A stretch of DNA of 35,021 nucleotides from Prevotella sp. (lineage in GTDB: Bacteria > Bacteroidota > Bacteroidia > Bacteroidales > Bacteroidaceae): contig JAEETC010000019.1 in NCBI GenBank assembly GCA_016286585.1, positions 1 to 35,021 of the forward strand, in the 5' to 3' direction. Shown piece after piece: positions 9,905-16,187 of this stretch. A model generated the notes under the pieces. It was not told the origin of the DNA and did not search any database. It worked only from the letters and a program-made list of their open reading frames with translations. Positions within the stretch are counted from its first letter, which is position 1. Each line of letters opens with the position of its first letter. Position numbers and translations under genes: made by a program.

Positions 9905-9936
9905 CAAAAGTAGCAAAAAAGGCCGAATTGACCAAA
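9905..9936 (-). promoter_or_regulatory. Bacteroidota-type promoter of the PL11-PL11-GH2-GH105 operon
   Basis: On the minus strand TTTGG (9932-9936) is followed after 19 nt by TACTTTTG (9905-9912). This matches the Bacteroidota -33 TTTG and -7 TAnnTTTG elements. The -7 box is 48 bp upstream of the ATG at 9856. The match is by consensus only. Confidence 0.62.
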
Positions 9937-9941
9937 AAAAT

Positions 9942-9969
9942 ATCATAAGTTATAGTAAATTTATCACGA
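9942..9969. promoter_or_regulatory. Candidate regulator site shared with the susCD operon promoter
   Basis: This AT-rich 28-bp element lies just upstream of the -33 box. It matches the element at 26228-26255 in 23 of 28 positions. ATCA occurs at 9942 and again at 9963, 21 bp apart, and the core TTATAGT lies between. Direct half-sites two helical turns apart are typical of AraC-type DNA-binding domains, including those of hybrid two-component PUL regulators. Binding is inferred. Confidence 0.45.
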
Positions 9970-10028
9970 AACACAGCTTCCTTCAAAAGAGTGGCGCACG
10001 ACATCTTTCCTAGAAAATAATTTTGATT

Positions 10029-10124
10029 TTCTCTTCCACTTCCACCAGATTGCTGAAAACATCTGTGTACATAAGCTTTTCAGAAGGTGGAAGAGGATTT
10101 TTCTCTTCCACTCTTCTTCCACCT
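10029..10124 (+). repeat. Dispersed 96-bp repeat, copy 1
   Basis: Begins TTCTCTTCCACTTCCACC and ends TTTTTCTCTTCCA...CTTCTTCCACCT. The reverse complement of 10461-10556 aligns over the same length with both ends strongly conserved and a divergent middle. Within the copy CTCTTCCACTTCCACC and GGTGGAAGAG can pair, so a transcript could fold into a long hairpin. No protein is supported here. Confidence 0.7.
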
Positions 10125-10142
10125 CTGAACATCGCTGCTGAC

Positions 10143-10384
10143 TGAGGGTTTACTGGCAGCAAAGCCTGAGTTTAGATAGACTAAACTCGGAGTTTAGATA
10201 GGGTAAACTAGGACTTTAGATAGGGTAAACTCCAAAATTCTCTAGAGAATTTAAGAGAAAGGTGGCACCTTTCTCCAGGTTTGCAGCCACCAATCTGGGA
10301 GTTTACAGGCACCTTTCTATGAGTTCATAAGCATCTTTCTATGAGTTCAAAGGCATCTTTCTTCCAACACTGAGCATTCTTCAC
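10143..10384. repeat. 22-bp-period array of short palindromes (about 11 units)
   Basis: From 10165 the sequence can be cut into consecutive 22-mers. The first three are nearly identical: TTTAGATAG starts at 10171, 10193 and 10215, each unit holding an inverted repeat such as AGTTTA...TAAACT. The next units keep the spacing but carry other palindromes (TTCTCTAGAGAA; AAAGGTGGCACCTTT). The last units are GCAnCTTTCTATGAGTTCA-like at 10309, 10331 and 10353, again 22 bp apart. The 22-mer before 10165 is a weaker member. This is not a CRISPR: units are contiguous, with no unique spacers. A related array lies at 13698-13807. Function unknown. Confidence 0.72.
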
Positions 10385-10460
10385 TTCCATTCACTTTCAC
10401 TACGATTTCTCGCCATCCCATACATGCAAAACGTCCTCAAGCGGCTTTTTGACCTCAAAA

Positions 10461-10556
10461 AGGTGGAAGAGAGGTGGAAGAGAAAAATCTTCTTCCACTT
10501 CCGGAAATACCTTTATATAAAGGGCATACAAGCATTTTGGTGGAAGTGGAAGAGAA
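10461..10556 (-). repeat. Dispersed 96-bp repeat, copy 2 (inverted)
   Basis: This is the reverse-oriented partner of 10029-10124: read on the minus strand it starts TTCTCTTCCACTTCCACC and ends with GATTTTTCTCTTCCACCTC-like sequence. The two copies flank the 22-bp array, giving a large imperfect inverted-repeat arrangement. An open frame on the plus strand crosses it (10424-10618) but is explained by the repeat. Confidence 0.7.
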
Positions 10557-10808
10557 TTGCACAAAAGAAATATAGAATAAAATGCGCAAAGGAAGTTGAC
10601 ACCTCTGTGACTCAGTAATTCAAAAAACGTCGGCAAAGAAACAAATAAATCCCTCAGTTTCATCAAAGGAAGCAGAGGATTATATTGCTTTAAGGATTTT
10701 AGCTGACACCTTGCGAGTGACACAGAAAGACAAAGCAGGGTCTGTGCCCGATGTGTTATGAAAGACAAAAATATGGGATAATAATGTGGATGTCTCAGGA
10801 TTTCTTCG

Positions 10809-10816
10809 TACCTTTG
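10809..10816 (+). promoter_or_regulatory. Possible -7 element for the small ORF at 10852
   Basis: TACCTTTG on the plus strand matches TAnnTTTG and lies 35 bp upstream of the small ORF start. No convincing TTTG is found at the -33 distance, so the promoter is only half supported. Confidence 0.4.
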
Positions 10817-10851
10817 CCGCCGTAATGATAACAACTTAACTTTATATCGAT

Positions 10852-10992
10852 ATGGAAACAACAAAGAAAAGAACACGCGAAGAGGTCCGTGCAGCCTTTA
10901 GGGCTTTTATGCGTGAGAAGGAAGAAGAAAGAAAGGCTGCTGAAATCAGACTTGAATTGTATCACAAAAAGAGGCTGGCAGGATTAATTTAG
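10852..10992 (+). CDS. Small charged protein, 46 aa, unknown
   Basis: ATG at 10852 to TAG at 10990-10992 encodes 46 residues starting METTKKRTREEVRAAFRAFM. The protein is very rich in Lys, Arg and Glu, has no Cys, signal peptide or membrane segment, and reads as one continuous amphipathic helix. A TAnnTTTG element lies 35 bp upstream. It is isolated on the plus strand among minus-strand PUL genes, and is followed directly by a decayed ORF, so it may be the intact remainder of an old insertion. I cannot assign a family. Similar short basic/acidic ORFs are common in Prevotella intergenic regions, but that is from memory and unverified. Confidence 0.45.
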   Translation: METTKKRTREEVRAAFRAFMREKEEERKAAEIRLELYHKKRLAGLI

Positions 10993-11420
10993 AACTGCCC
11001 GCCTTTAAATCTATCAGATTATGACACATTAAATTTGGAAAACATTAACAAGCAAGCTCCGTATAAAGTGACAGTCGATACGGATTTTCCGCATTTGTTT
11101 TATTTTCACACAGATTATGAAGTGGATTATGAGATCTGTATTAAATCGAATGACACTTTTGTTCCCAGCGGTGCCTATGCGCTTGATATAAGGAACAAAT
11201 GGTAGTTAGATTTTACTTCAACAGATTCCAACCCTCATTCTTTTCCTGCACCTGCATTTGTTGAATGGCAATCTGATTGAGTTTTACAAGCCTTTCGCAT
11301 TAAAGCACGCCATCATTGATAAGCACGGCCTTTATATAAAAAAAGATTGCGATTTCTTTCATAGTTACGACAATTATCCGAAAGTTCCAAATCTTTCTCA
11401 AATTATATTTTCCACGATTT
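10993..11420 (+). pseudogene. Decayed ORF remnant, frame-broken
   Basis: The plus strand shows protein-like sequence interrupted by a stop and a frame change. Frame one reads LNLSDYDTLNLENINKQAP, then FYFHTDYEVDYEICIKSND and GAYALDIRNKW, then TAG at about 11203. It continues as LDFTSTDSNPHSFPAPAFVEW and stops again. After a frame shift the text resumes as LIEFYKPFALKHAIIDKHG and KKDCDFFHSYDNYPKVPN, ending TGA near 11422. The composition is AT-rich compared with the PUL genes. The first part faintly recalls the small Bacteroidota family DUF6169, but I am not confident. It sits between the small ORF and the 3' end of the PL9 gene and looks like a relic of an inserted gene. Confidence 0.45.
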
Positions 11421-11436
11421 GAAGCCTTCAACAATC

Positions 11437-12918
11437 TCACTTAACCACAAACTTCTTGCCTTGCTTGATGTAGAGGCCCTTATGCAAGGCGCGAGGGTTC
11501 ACCTGAATACCATTGAGGTTGTAGACAGCGGCATCATGCAAATCGTGGGCGGCAAGAAGGGGGATGGCAGTTTCGGAGGAGCCTTCAAAAGCCCAACCCA
11601 TCTGGCGTTCGGAGAGGATGCTGCCCTGCTTGGCACGCATGAAAACCATCTCAGGCAGGTTGCCTTCGGCATCGCGGGGAGCGAAGAGCGTAGCGGGATC
11701 GGTGGAGACAAACATGGAGGCGCTGACTGCTACGGCTGTCTCGGCGGGAGCGAAGGTGTTGTTCTCGATGGTGCATCGGTCGGCGTCGCAGTTAACCAGA
11801 TGGCCACCCTTCGACGTATCGGTGAACGTGAACGACACATTATGCTTCAGGATGTGACCGTAGCCCGGCACATCGACTGCCTCTTCGTTGGATTTGCGAT
11901 TCACCATGTTGTAGTTCGAGCGGTTCTGCCAGGAGGCGTTGTACTCCCATCGGCAGCCGCCCATGTGATGGTTGGCGTAGAGGCCGTTGGCCTTGTTGCG
12001 ATAGGCCACGCAATGGTGGATGTAGTTCTGGGGACATTCAGCCGGGCACTTCGTGGTGCCGGCATTCATGCCATAGCCGCCAGCCTTGAAGCCATTGCCG
12101 TCGCCGGCGGAGAGGAAGGCTGTGGTGTCGTGGGCATCGGCAGCGGGCCGATAACCGTTGTAGAAGGCCCAGCAGTGGTCGAACTCTGCCGGAGCGAGGT
12201 TGTTGATCAGATCGAAGCCGTCGTCGCTGTTGCGCCAGGCTCGACAGTAACGGATGGCGTTGCCCGTCTCGCTGGTCTTCTGGACATGGATGCCAAAGCC
12301 GTCGACATTACCGCCGTAAGCACCTTCGCTATAGTCGTCGTAGTTGTTGTAGGCATCACAGTTCAGTACAAGATTGTTGGAGCCTGCCGTCTGGTAATAG
12401 CCGATCGCCATACCATCGTGCATGGCTAGATTCTCCACGATGCAGTGAGAGCCTTTTCTTGCCGAGACGCATTCAGACTGGGTGTGCCCCTTCATCCTTA
12501 CTGGCACACCGACGATGTCGAAATTGCGCAGATGCAGGTAGTCGGCACCTAGATAGAATGCTGAGAAACGGTGACGGCCGTCGAGTTGGAGGGCCGAGAA
12601 GTCGAAGAGCGGACGCTCGCCGGGATAGCCCATGATGCAGGTACGACGGTCTGCCGATCCGCCTTTCTCCAAGGCAAAGACAAAAGCATAGGTATGGTCT
12701 ATCTTCATCACCTGCTCATCGGTAATGGCATATCTGCCACCTCTGATGCATATCGTATCGCCAGAAGCTATCTGATGATATGCAGCAGGGAGAGTAGCCA
12801 AGGGAGCATCGATTGTTCCGGCTGAGCTGTCGCTGCCATCCGTAGCTATATAGACCACCTTTGCCTGCAAATCTGCAAAGAAGGCCATCAAGGCAAACAA
12901 GAATATAGCCTTCCTCAT
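11437..12918 (-). CDS. PL9 family pectate/rhamnogalacturonan lyase
   Basis: 493 aa with a signal peptide (MRKAIFLFALMAFFADLQA). The rest is a right-handed parallel beta-helix of the PL9 family. The motifs NVDGFGIH, NSDDGFDL and GNGFKAGG place Asp206, Asp232, Asp233 and Asp236 as the calcium site and Lys278 as the catalytic base. The Asp spacing closely copies that of Pel9A of Dickeya (209, 233, 234, 237), with the base at 273 there. PL9 includes polygalacturonate lyases and rhamnogalacturonan lyases; the second is favoured here because the neighbours all act on RG-I. The C-terminus ends GLYIKQGKKFVVK, the tail also seen on the PL11 proteins and the 691-aa protein. It starts 4 nt after the lipoprotein gene stop, so both share one transcript. 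Confidence 0.92.
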   Translation of the reverse strand: MRKAIFLFALMAFFADLQAKVVYIATDGSDSSAGTIDAPLATLPAAYHQIASGDTICIRGGRYAITDEQVMKIDHTYAFVFALEKGGSADRRTCIMGYPGERPLFDFSALQLDGRHRFSAFYLGADYLHLRNFDIVGVPVRMKGHTQSECVSARKGSHCIVENLAMHDGMAIGYYQTAGSNNLVLNCDAYNNYDDYSEGAYGGNVDGFGIHVQKTSETGNAIRYCRAWRNSDDGFDLINNLAPAEFDHCWAFYNGYRPAADAHDTTAFLSAGDGNGFKAGGYGMNAGTTKCPAECPQNYIHHCVAYRNKANGLYANHHMGGCRWEYNASWQNRSNYNMVNRKSNEEAVDVPGYGHILKHNVSFTFTDTSKGGHLVNCDADRCTIENNTFAPAETAVAVSASMFVSTDPATLFAPRDAEGNLPEMVFMRAKQGSILSERQMGWAFEGSSETAIPLLAAHDLHDAAVYNLNGIQVNPRALHKGLYIKQGKKFVVK

Positions 12919-12922
12919 TGCT

Positions 12923-13480
12923 TTACTGCTTCTCTGCCTGATCGATAAAATAAGAAATTCCCTCCAGGCTCAGGTCTGCCTGCTGCCCATTGCACGACAA
13001 ACTCTGCACGACGATTTCCATCGACAGTTTTTCCGACTTCAGGAAATAAGCCACCGCTGCACTCATCAGCGCGGAAATCTCATAGTCCTTACCGCCTGCT
13101 GTCACAGTAAACTGCCAGTCGGTAGGTTCCATCACCAGTAACAATTGGAACCGGTCTTCCGTCATAGCCATACTCACCGTTGGAGCCTGATAGACAAGCC
13201 CCTTGACAGTCTTCAGGGCCTCCGCCATTTCTTCATCAGAAAGAAAGGCCTTCAACAGCGGGCGGATCGGCAAATCACGCACCGAGAAATTCCTGCCGAT
13301 GGTGACAGAGGCACGTGTTGGCACATTGTTGTCCATCACCGTACCCACATAAGTACCTTTCAGATTGTCAAAAGCCTTTTGGGCATCCTCCACCGTGACA
13401 ACATCCTGATTGCTGTCACTGCAGGCAACCAGCCCCACTAATATAGCTCCACAGAGCAATAAAGTAACAATTTTCTTCAT
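12923..13480 (-). CDS. DUF4840-like lipoprotein
   Basis: 185 aa with a lipoprotein signal peptide: MKKIVTLLLCGAILVGLVAC places the lipidated Cys at residue 20, followed by SDSNQD. The body (LKGTYVGTV near 40-50, then RASVTIGRNFSVRDLPIRPL) resembles the DUF4840 family of small Bacteroidota lipoproteins, whose function is unknown. No catalytic motif is visible. It is the first gene of a two-gene unit with PL9 (4-nt gap), so a helper role such as surface glycan binding or lyase stabilisation is possible but only inferred. A TAnnTTTG element lies 26 bp upstream of its start. Confidence 0.78.
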   Translation of the reverse strand: MKKIVTLLLCGAILVGLVACSDSNQDVVTVEDAQKAFDNLKGTYVGTVMDNNVPTRASVTIGRNFSVRDLPIRPLLKAFLSDEEMAEALKTVKGLVYQAPTVSMAMTEDRFQLLLVMEPTDWQFTVTAGGKDYEISALMSAAVAYFLKSEKLSMEIVVQSLSCNGQQADLSLEGISYFIDQAEKQ

Positions 13481-13505
13481 CTTGAGTAGTTTGTAATTTC
13501 GTGTG

Positions 13506-13513
13506 CAAAGTTA
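13506..13513 (-). promoter_or_regulatory. -7 promoter element of the lipoprotein-PL9 unit
   Basis: On the minus strand TAACTTTG fits TAnnTTTG and lies 26 bp upstream of the ATG at 13480. No clean TTTG is seen at the -33 distance, and the 28-bp element found at the PL11 and susCD promoters is absent. Confidence 0.5.
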
Positions 13514-13561
13514 CGAAAAAAGATTGACTTGAAGAAGTGATTGGGAAAAAAAATCACGAAT

Positions 13562-13594
13562 CGGTCACACGGTCACACTGTGACCATGTGATCA
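13562..13594. repeat. GGTCAC palindrome cluster 1
   Basis: GGTCACACTGTGACC (13571-13585) is a perfect odd palindrome. It is nested in a wider imperfect dyad beginning CGGTCACAC and ending ATGTGATC. It lies upstream of the lipoprotein-PL9 promoter and shares its unit with the stronger palindrome at 13838-13875. Confidence 0.65.
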
Positions 13595-13697
13595 TTTGGA
13601 CGAGACTGAACAAAATATGTCAAATTATTTCAAAATATCAAACTTAACAATACCGCCTCTATATCTAATTGAAGCACAAGCAGTTACAGGACACAAA

Positions 13698-13807
13698 TTT
13701 TAAGCTAAGGAAAACCAGACTTTAGGCTAAGTAAAGTCGGAGTTTACTTAGCCTAAACTCCCACTTTAGTCTATCTAAAGTCCGAGTTTACCATAAGGGT
13801 TTTTAGA
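13698..13807. repeat. 22-bp-period array of short palindromes, second locus (about 5 units)
   Basis: Units start at 13698, 13720, 13742, 13764 and 13786, and most have the form nTTTAn(8)TAAAnT. TTTAGGCTAAGTAAA (13721-13735) and TTTACTTAGCCTAAA (13743-13757) are exact reverse complements, separated by GTCGGAG, so the DNA or RNA can form a 15-bp stem. TTTAGTCTATCTAAA (13765-13779) is the exact reverse complement of TTTAGATAGACTAAA at 10171-10185 in the first array. Confidence 0.75.
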
Positions 13808-13837
13808 ATGTAAGATAATTTCATTTTTTCACACCCT

Positions 13838-13875
13838 AAACGGTCACATGGTCACACGTGTGACCGTGACCGTTT
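13838..13875. terminator. Long GGTCAC inverted repeat, possible bidirectional terminator
   Basis: AAACGGTCAC (13838-13847) pairs with GTGACCGTTT (13866-13875), enclosing the perfect palindrome GGTCACACGTGTGACC (13850-13865). A two-base AT bulge is the only flaw. The plus-strand arm ends in TTTT. It could end transcripts or be a protein site; sequence alone does not tell. Confidence 0.5.
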
Positions 13876-13886
13876 TAACAGACAAG

Positions 13887-13918
13887 AATCCCCGCTCTCA
13901 TAAAACGAGGCGGGGATT
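13887..13918 (-). terminator. Terminator hairpin of the 691-aa secreted protein gene
   Basis: AATCCCCGC and GCGGGGATT form a GC-rich stem extended by an inner CTC/GAG with a one-base bulge. On the minus strand it starts 36 bp after the stop codon of the gene at 13955-16030. The following T tract is weak (ATTCTTGTCT). Confidence 0.6.
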
Positions 13919-13954
13919 TGAATATGAGGGTATAAACTAAATCTCAATTGAAGA

Positions 13955-16030
13955 TTAGCGAACGATGAACTTCTTGCCCTGCTTCACATAGACACCCTTC
14001 TTCAGCGTGTTCGGGTTCATCTGAACACCGTTCAGGTTGTAGATAGGAGCATTGTGATCAGAGACGATCTTGTTGTAAGGCAGCGTCTCGATGCCAGAAC
14101 CACCCTTGTTGACGAAGGTACGTACACGTGCCAGAGCTGTATCGATACGGAAGAGTTGGAAGGTCTCAGTACCCTTGATTACGCTCAGACCAGACTCAGG
14201 AGCCCAATTCTCAGCATTGTACTTCTGGATAGCCTCTTCTTCGGTATCAGCAAAGACGGTAATATAATCGGTCTTACTACGACCATAGTTGTCAACACGG
14301 TTCACAATGATATAGTCGTTGTCAGTCAGACCATCGACACCCATCACTGCATTGGCAACACCCTGACCTAATGCACCAGACATATCGTCTTCACGGTTAC
14401 CAACATTGATAAGACCAATATTCAGATAGAACTTGGCATTTGCAGTTGCTTGCTCACCAGTAGACCATGTGTAGACAGGAGCAAAGATCTTGTGAGCCTC
14501 TTCCTCAGTCAGAGTAGACTGCAGCTTCATGAAGCGACGGATTCCACCGTGAGCCACGTCATAAGGACGAACCTGAACAGTATCACCTACAGCAGTTCCC
14601 TTAATCCATGTGAAACGAAGAGCATCGGGACGACCAGTCCAGTTGTTCTCACCAGACATGCTCTCTGATGCCAGCACGTCGATCTCAGCAAAGCCCTTAG
14701 CAGTCAGGTCACCCTCTGCCATGTGCTGGAAGTCGATATCGTCCTTCACACCATACTCACTGTCATTCTCATAGGTAACAGTCGTAGAGCCAAACTGATC
14801 CTTACCACCGTCGTGAGTAGTGATTTCCAGCTTACCCTTAGCATTGACAGTAAGCATCTCACCTGTCTGGCAGTTCTCCTTTGCAATCACATCACCAGAA
14901 GCCGGTGTGTACTTATAATTGAAGAAGAGAGCCGGCTGTGTGGGAACTTCTGTATTGCTAACAGTCATCTTATAGGTCTTGACATAACCCTCGTCAACGC
15001 CAGTGATTTCAGCTGTGACAGCAGGCAGAGCGATAATCTCAGCTACCACATCAACGGTAACCTGCTCAGACTTGGCAGAGCCAGACTCTGTCCAAGCAAC
15101 GAGCTTACCAGACGCAGCGATATTGAACTTATACATACCAGGCAGCGTAGTATCGTCGGGAGTCAGCTCAGCACCGTCGAATGTAACATGAAGCACCTCA
15201 TTATTGGCCTCCTCGAAAGAAATCGTATAGGTACGGGAAGTACCATTAACGCCAGTCAGGGCTACGGTAGGAGCATTGGCAAAGTCCTCAGCAGTCTCCA
15301 CCTGAACCAGGATGTTGTCGATAATGTTGATAGAACCGACCTTACCACCGAGCACGTTCAGACCTGTAGCACGCAGATTACCGACATACTCAGGAACGTT
15401 ATAAGTGCCACTGACAACGGGAGTGCCGAACTCATCAGCCACATCATAAGCTACGGTACGAGCCTCAACATCCACATCCAACTGAATCTTATAAAAAGAG
15501 TCGAAGTTGATGGTAGCGATGTTGGTAGAGTCACCGTTAATAGCATAGGTGTTACCCTCCTTAGCCTCGTCAGTCAGCTCAGTCAGGTCGAACAGCCACC
15601 AGCGGTCAGGCTCTGTAGCACCTGCCTTAATCTCACTTGCAGGACGGCGATAGTTCTGGTTTGCCCAACGGTTGGTTGAGAATACTGAGTCAGACATCAC
15701 AACGATTTCGTTAGCCAGATTGGTATCGGGCTTCTTCTTCGGGCACCAGTCGAACTTCAAGGTGTACTTGTTGACACCCTCACCATAGATGTCCGTTCCC
15801 CAGAGTGTGTAAGCATTACGCTCACCACCTCCGGAATGAACGAACTGGAAATAGCTTCCAAATTCATCACCGGCAATAGACATACCACCCGCATTACTGG
15901 GAGAAATCCAGTTTGCATCGGCTGGAGTCTTTGCCAACTCAAAATCCTGCTTGTACAGGTTCTTGATACCAGCCGTTGCCACTAAAGTGTAAGCAAACAT
16001 AGCTGCGAAAAGGAGATAAAATTTTCTCAT
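13955..16030 (-). CDS. Secreted protein of unknown function, 691 aa, with sorting-like tail
   Basis: A signal peptide (MRKFYLLFAAMFAYTLVATA) precedes a region beginning NLYKQDFELAKTPADANWIS. Residues about 20-245 look like a lectin-type jelly roll (FDWCPKKKPD, NFDSFYKIQLDVD, INIIDNILVQVE). The middle (about 255-440) has two similar beta-sandwich segments, ALTGVNGTSRTYTISF and AEITGVDEGYVKTYKMTVS, probably immunoglobulin-like. The rest is unassigned, up to a tail ending KKGVYVKQGKKFIVR. I see no catalytic signature. It has its own promoter and terminator and lies just downstream of the susCD operon. A surface or released glycan-binding protein is plausible but inferred; a new enzyme is not excluded. 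Codon use is like the neighbours, so there is no sign of recent transfer. Confidence 0.85.
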   Translation of the reverse strand: MRKFYLLFAAMFAYTLVATAGIKNLYKQDFELAKTPADANWISPSNAGGMSIAGDEFGSYFQFVHSGGGERNAYTLWGTDIYGEGVNKYTLKFDWCPKKKPDTNLANEIVVMSDSVFSTNRWANQNYRRPASEIKAGATEPDRWWLFDLTELTDEAKEGNTYAINGDSTNIATINFDSFYKIQLDVDVEARTVAYDVADEFGTPVVSGTYNVPEYVGNLRATGLNVLGGKVGSINIIDNILVQVETAEDFANAPTVALTGVNGTSRTYTISFEEANNEVLHVTFDGAELTPDDTTLPGMYKFNIAASGKLVAWTESGSAKSEQVTVDVVAEIIALPAVTAEITGVDEGYVKTYKMTVSNTEVPTQPALFFNYKYTPASGDVIAKENCQTGEMLTVNAKGKLEITTHDGGKDQFGSTTVTYENDSEYGVKDDIDFQHMAEGDLTAKGFAEIDVLASESMSGENNWTGRPDALRFTWIKGTAVGDTVQVRPYDVAHGGIRRFMKLQSTLTEEEAHKIFAPVYTWSTGEQATANAKFYLNIGLINVGNREDDMSGALGQGVANAVMGVDGLTDNDYIIVNRVDNYGRSKTDYITVFADTEEEAIQKYNAENWAPESGLSVIKGTETFQLFRIDTALARVRTFVNKGGSGIETLPYNKIVSDHNAPIYNLNGVQMNPNTLKKGVYVKQGKKFIVR

Positions 16031-16091
16031 AATCGATAAGTTTTAATTGTTAATATAAAAAGTGGTTTATAAGTATAGTCTTTATTGAGTG

Positions 16092-16122
16092 CAAAGATAC
16101 GAATTATTTCGTAAACTGCAAA
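16092..16122 (-). promoter_or_regulatory. Promoter of the 691-aa secreted protein gene
   Basis: On the minus strand TTTGC (16118-16122) and TATCTTTG (16092-16099) are separated by 18 nt, a good Bacteroidota -33/-7 pair. The -7 box is about 60 bp upstream of the ATG at 16030. Just upstream (16125-16141) a weaker relative of the element at 9942 and 26228 is present. Confidence 0.6.
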
Positions 16123-16141
16123 GGATATTGTTAATTTAACA

Positions 16142-16186
16142 CTTATTTATGCTGTGAGACGCCCTTTGCGCCTCACAGCAAATAAG
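16142..16186 (-). terminator. Terminator hairpin at the end of the susCD operon
   Basis: On the minus strand CTTATTT-GCTGTGAG pairs with CTCACAGC-at-AAATAAG around a GC-rich apex. The hairpin abuts the stop codon of the second susD (16188-16190). It separates this operon from the promoter at 16092-16122. Confidence 0.75.
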
Positions 16187-16187
16187 T

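Noticed and set aside
10143..10384. CRISPR array
   Set aside because: Units are contiguous at 22 bp with internal palindromes, no spacers of constant length, and no cas genes nearby.
10424..10618. Plus-strand open frame of 64 codons rich in Lys, Trp and Phe
   Set aside because: Most of it is translation of the 96-bp repeat copy 2; the GGTGGAAGAG units explain the apparent protein.
10400..10876. Minus-strand open frame of 158 codons
   Set aside because: It crosses the 96-bp repeat and the reverse of the small ORF and its promoter, with low-complexity Leu/Phe/Pro composition and no family features.
11404..11436. Terminator after PL9 (TTGAAGGCTTCAA)
   Set aside because: The palindrome has only a 6-bp arm with a one-base centre and no T run, so it is too weak to call.
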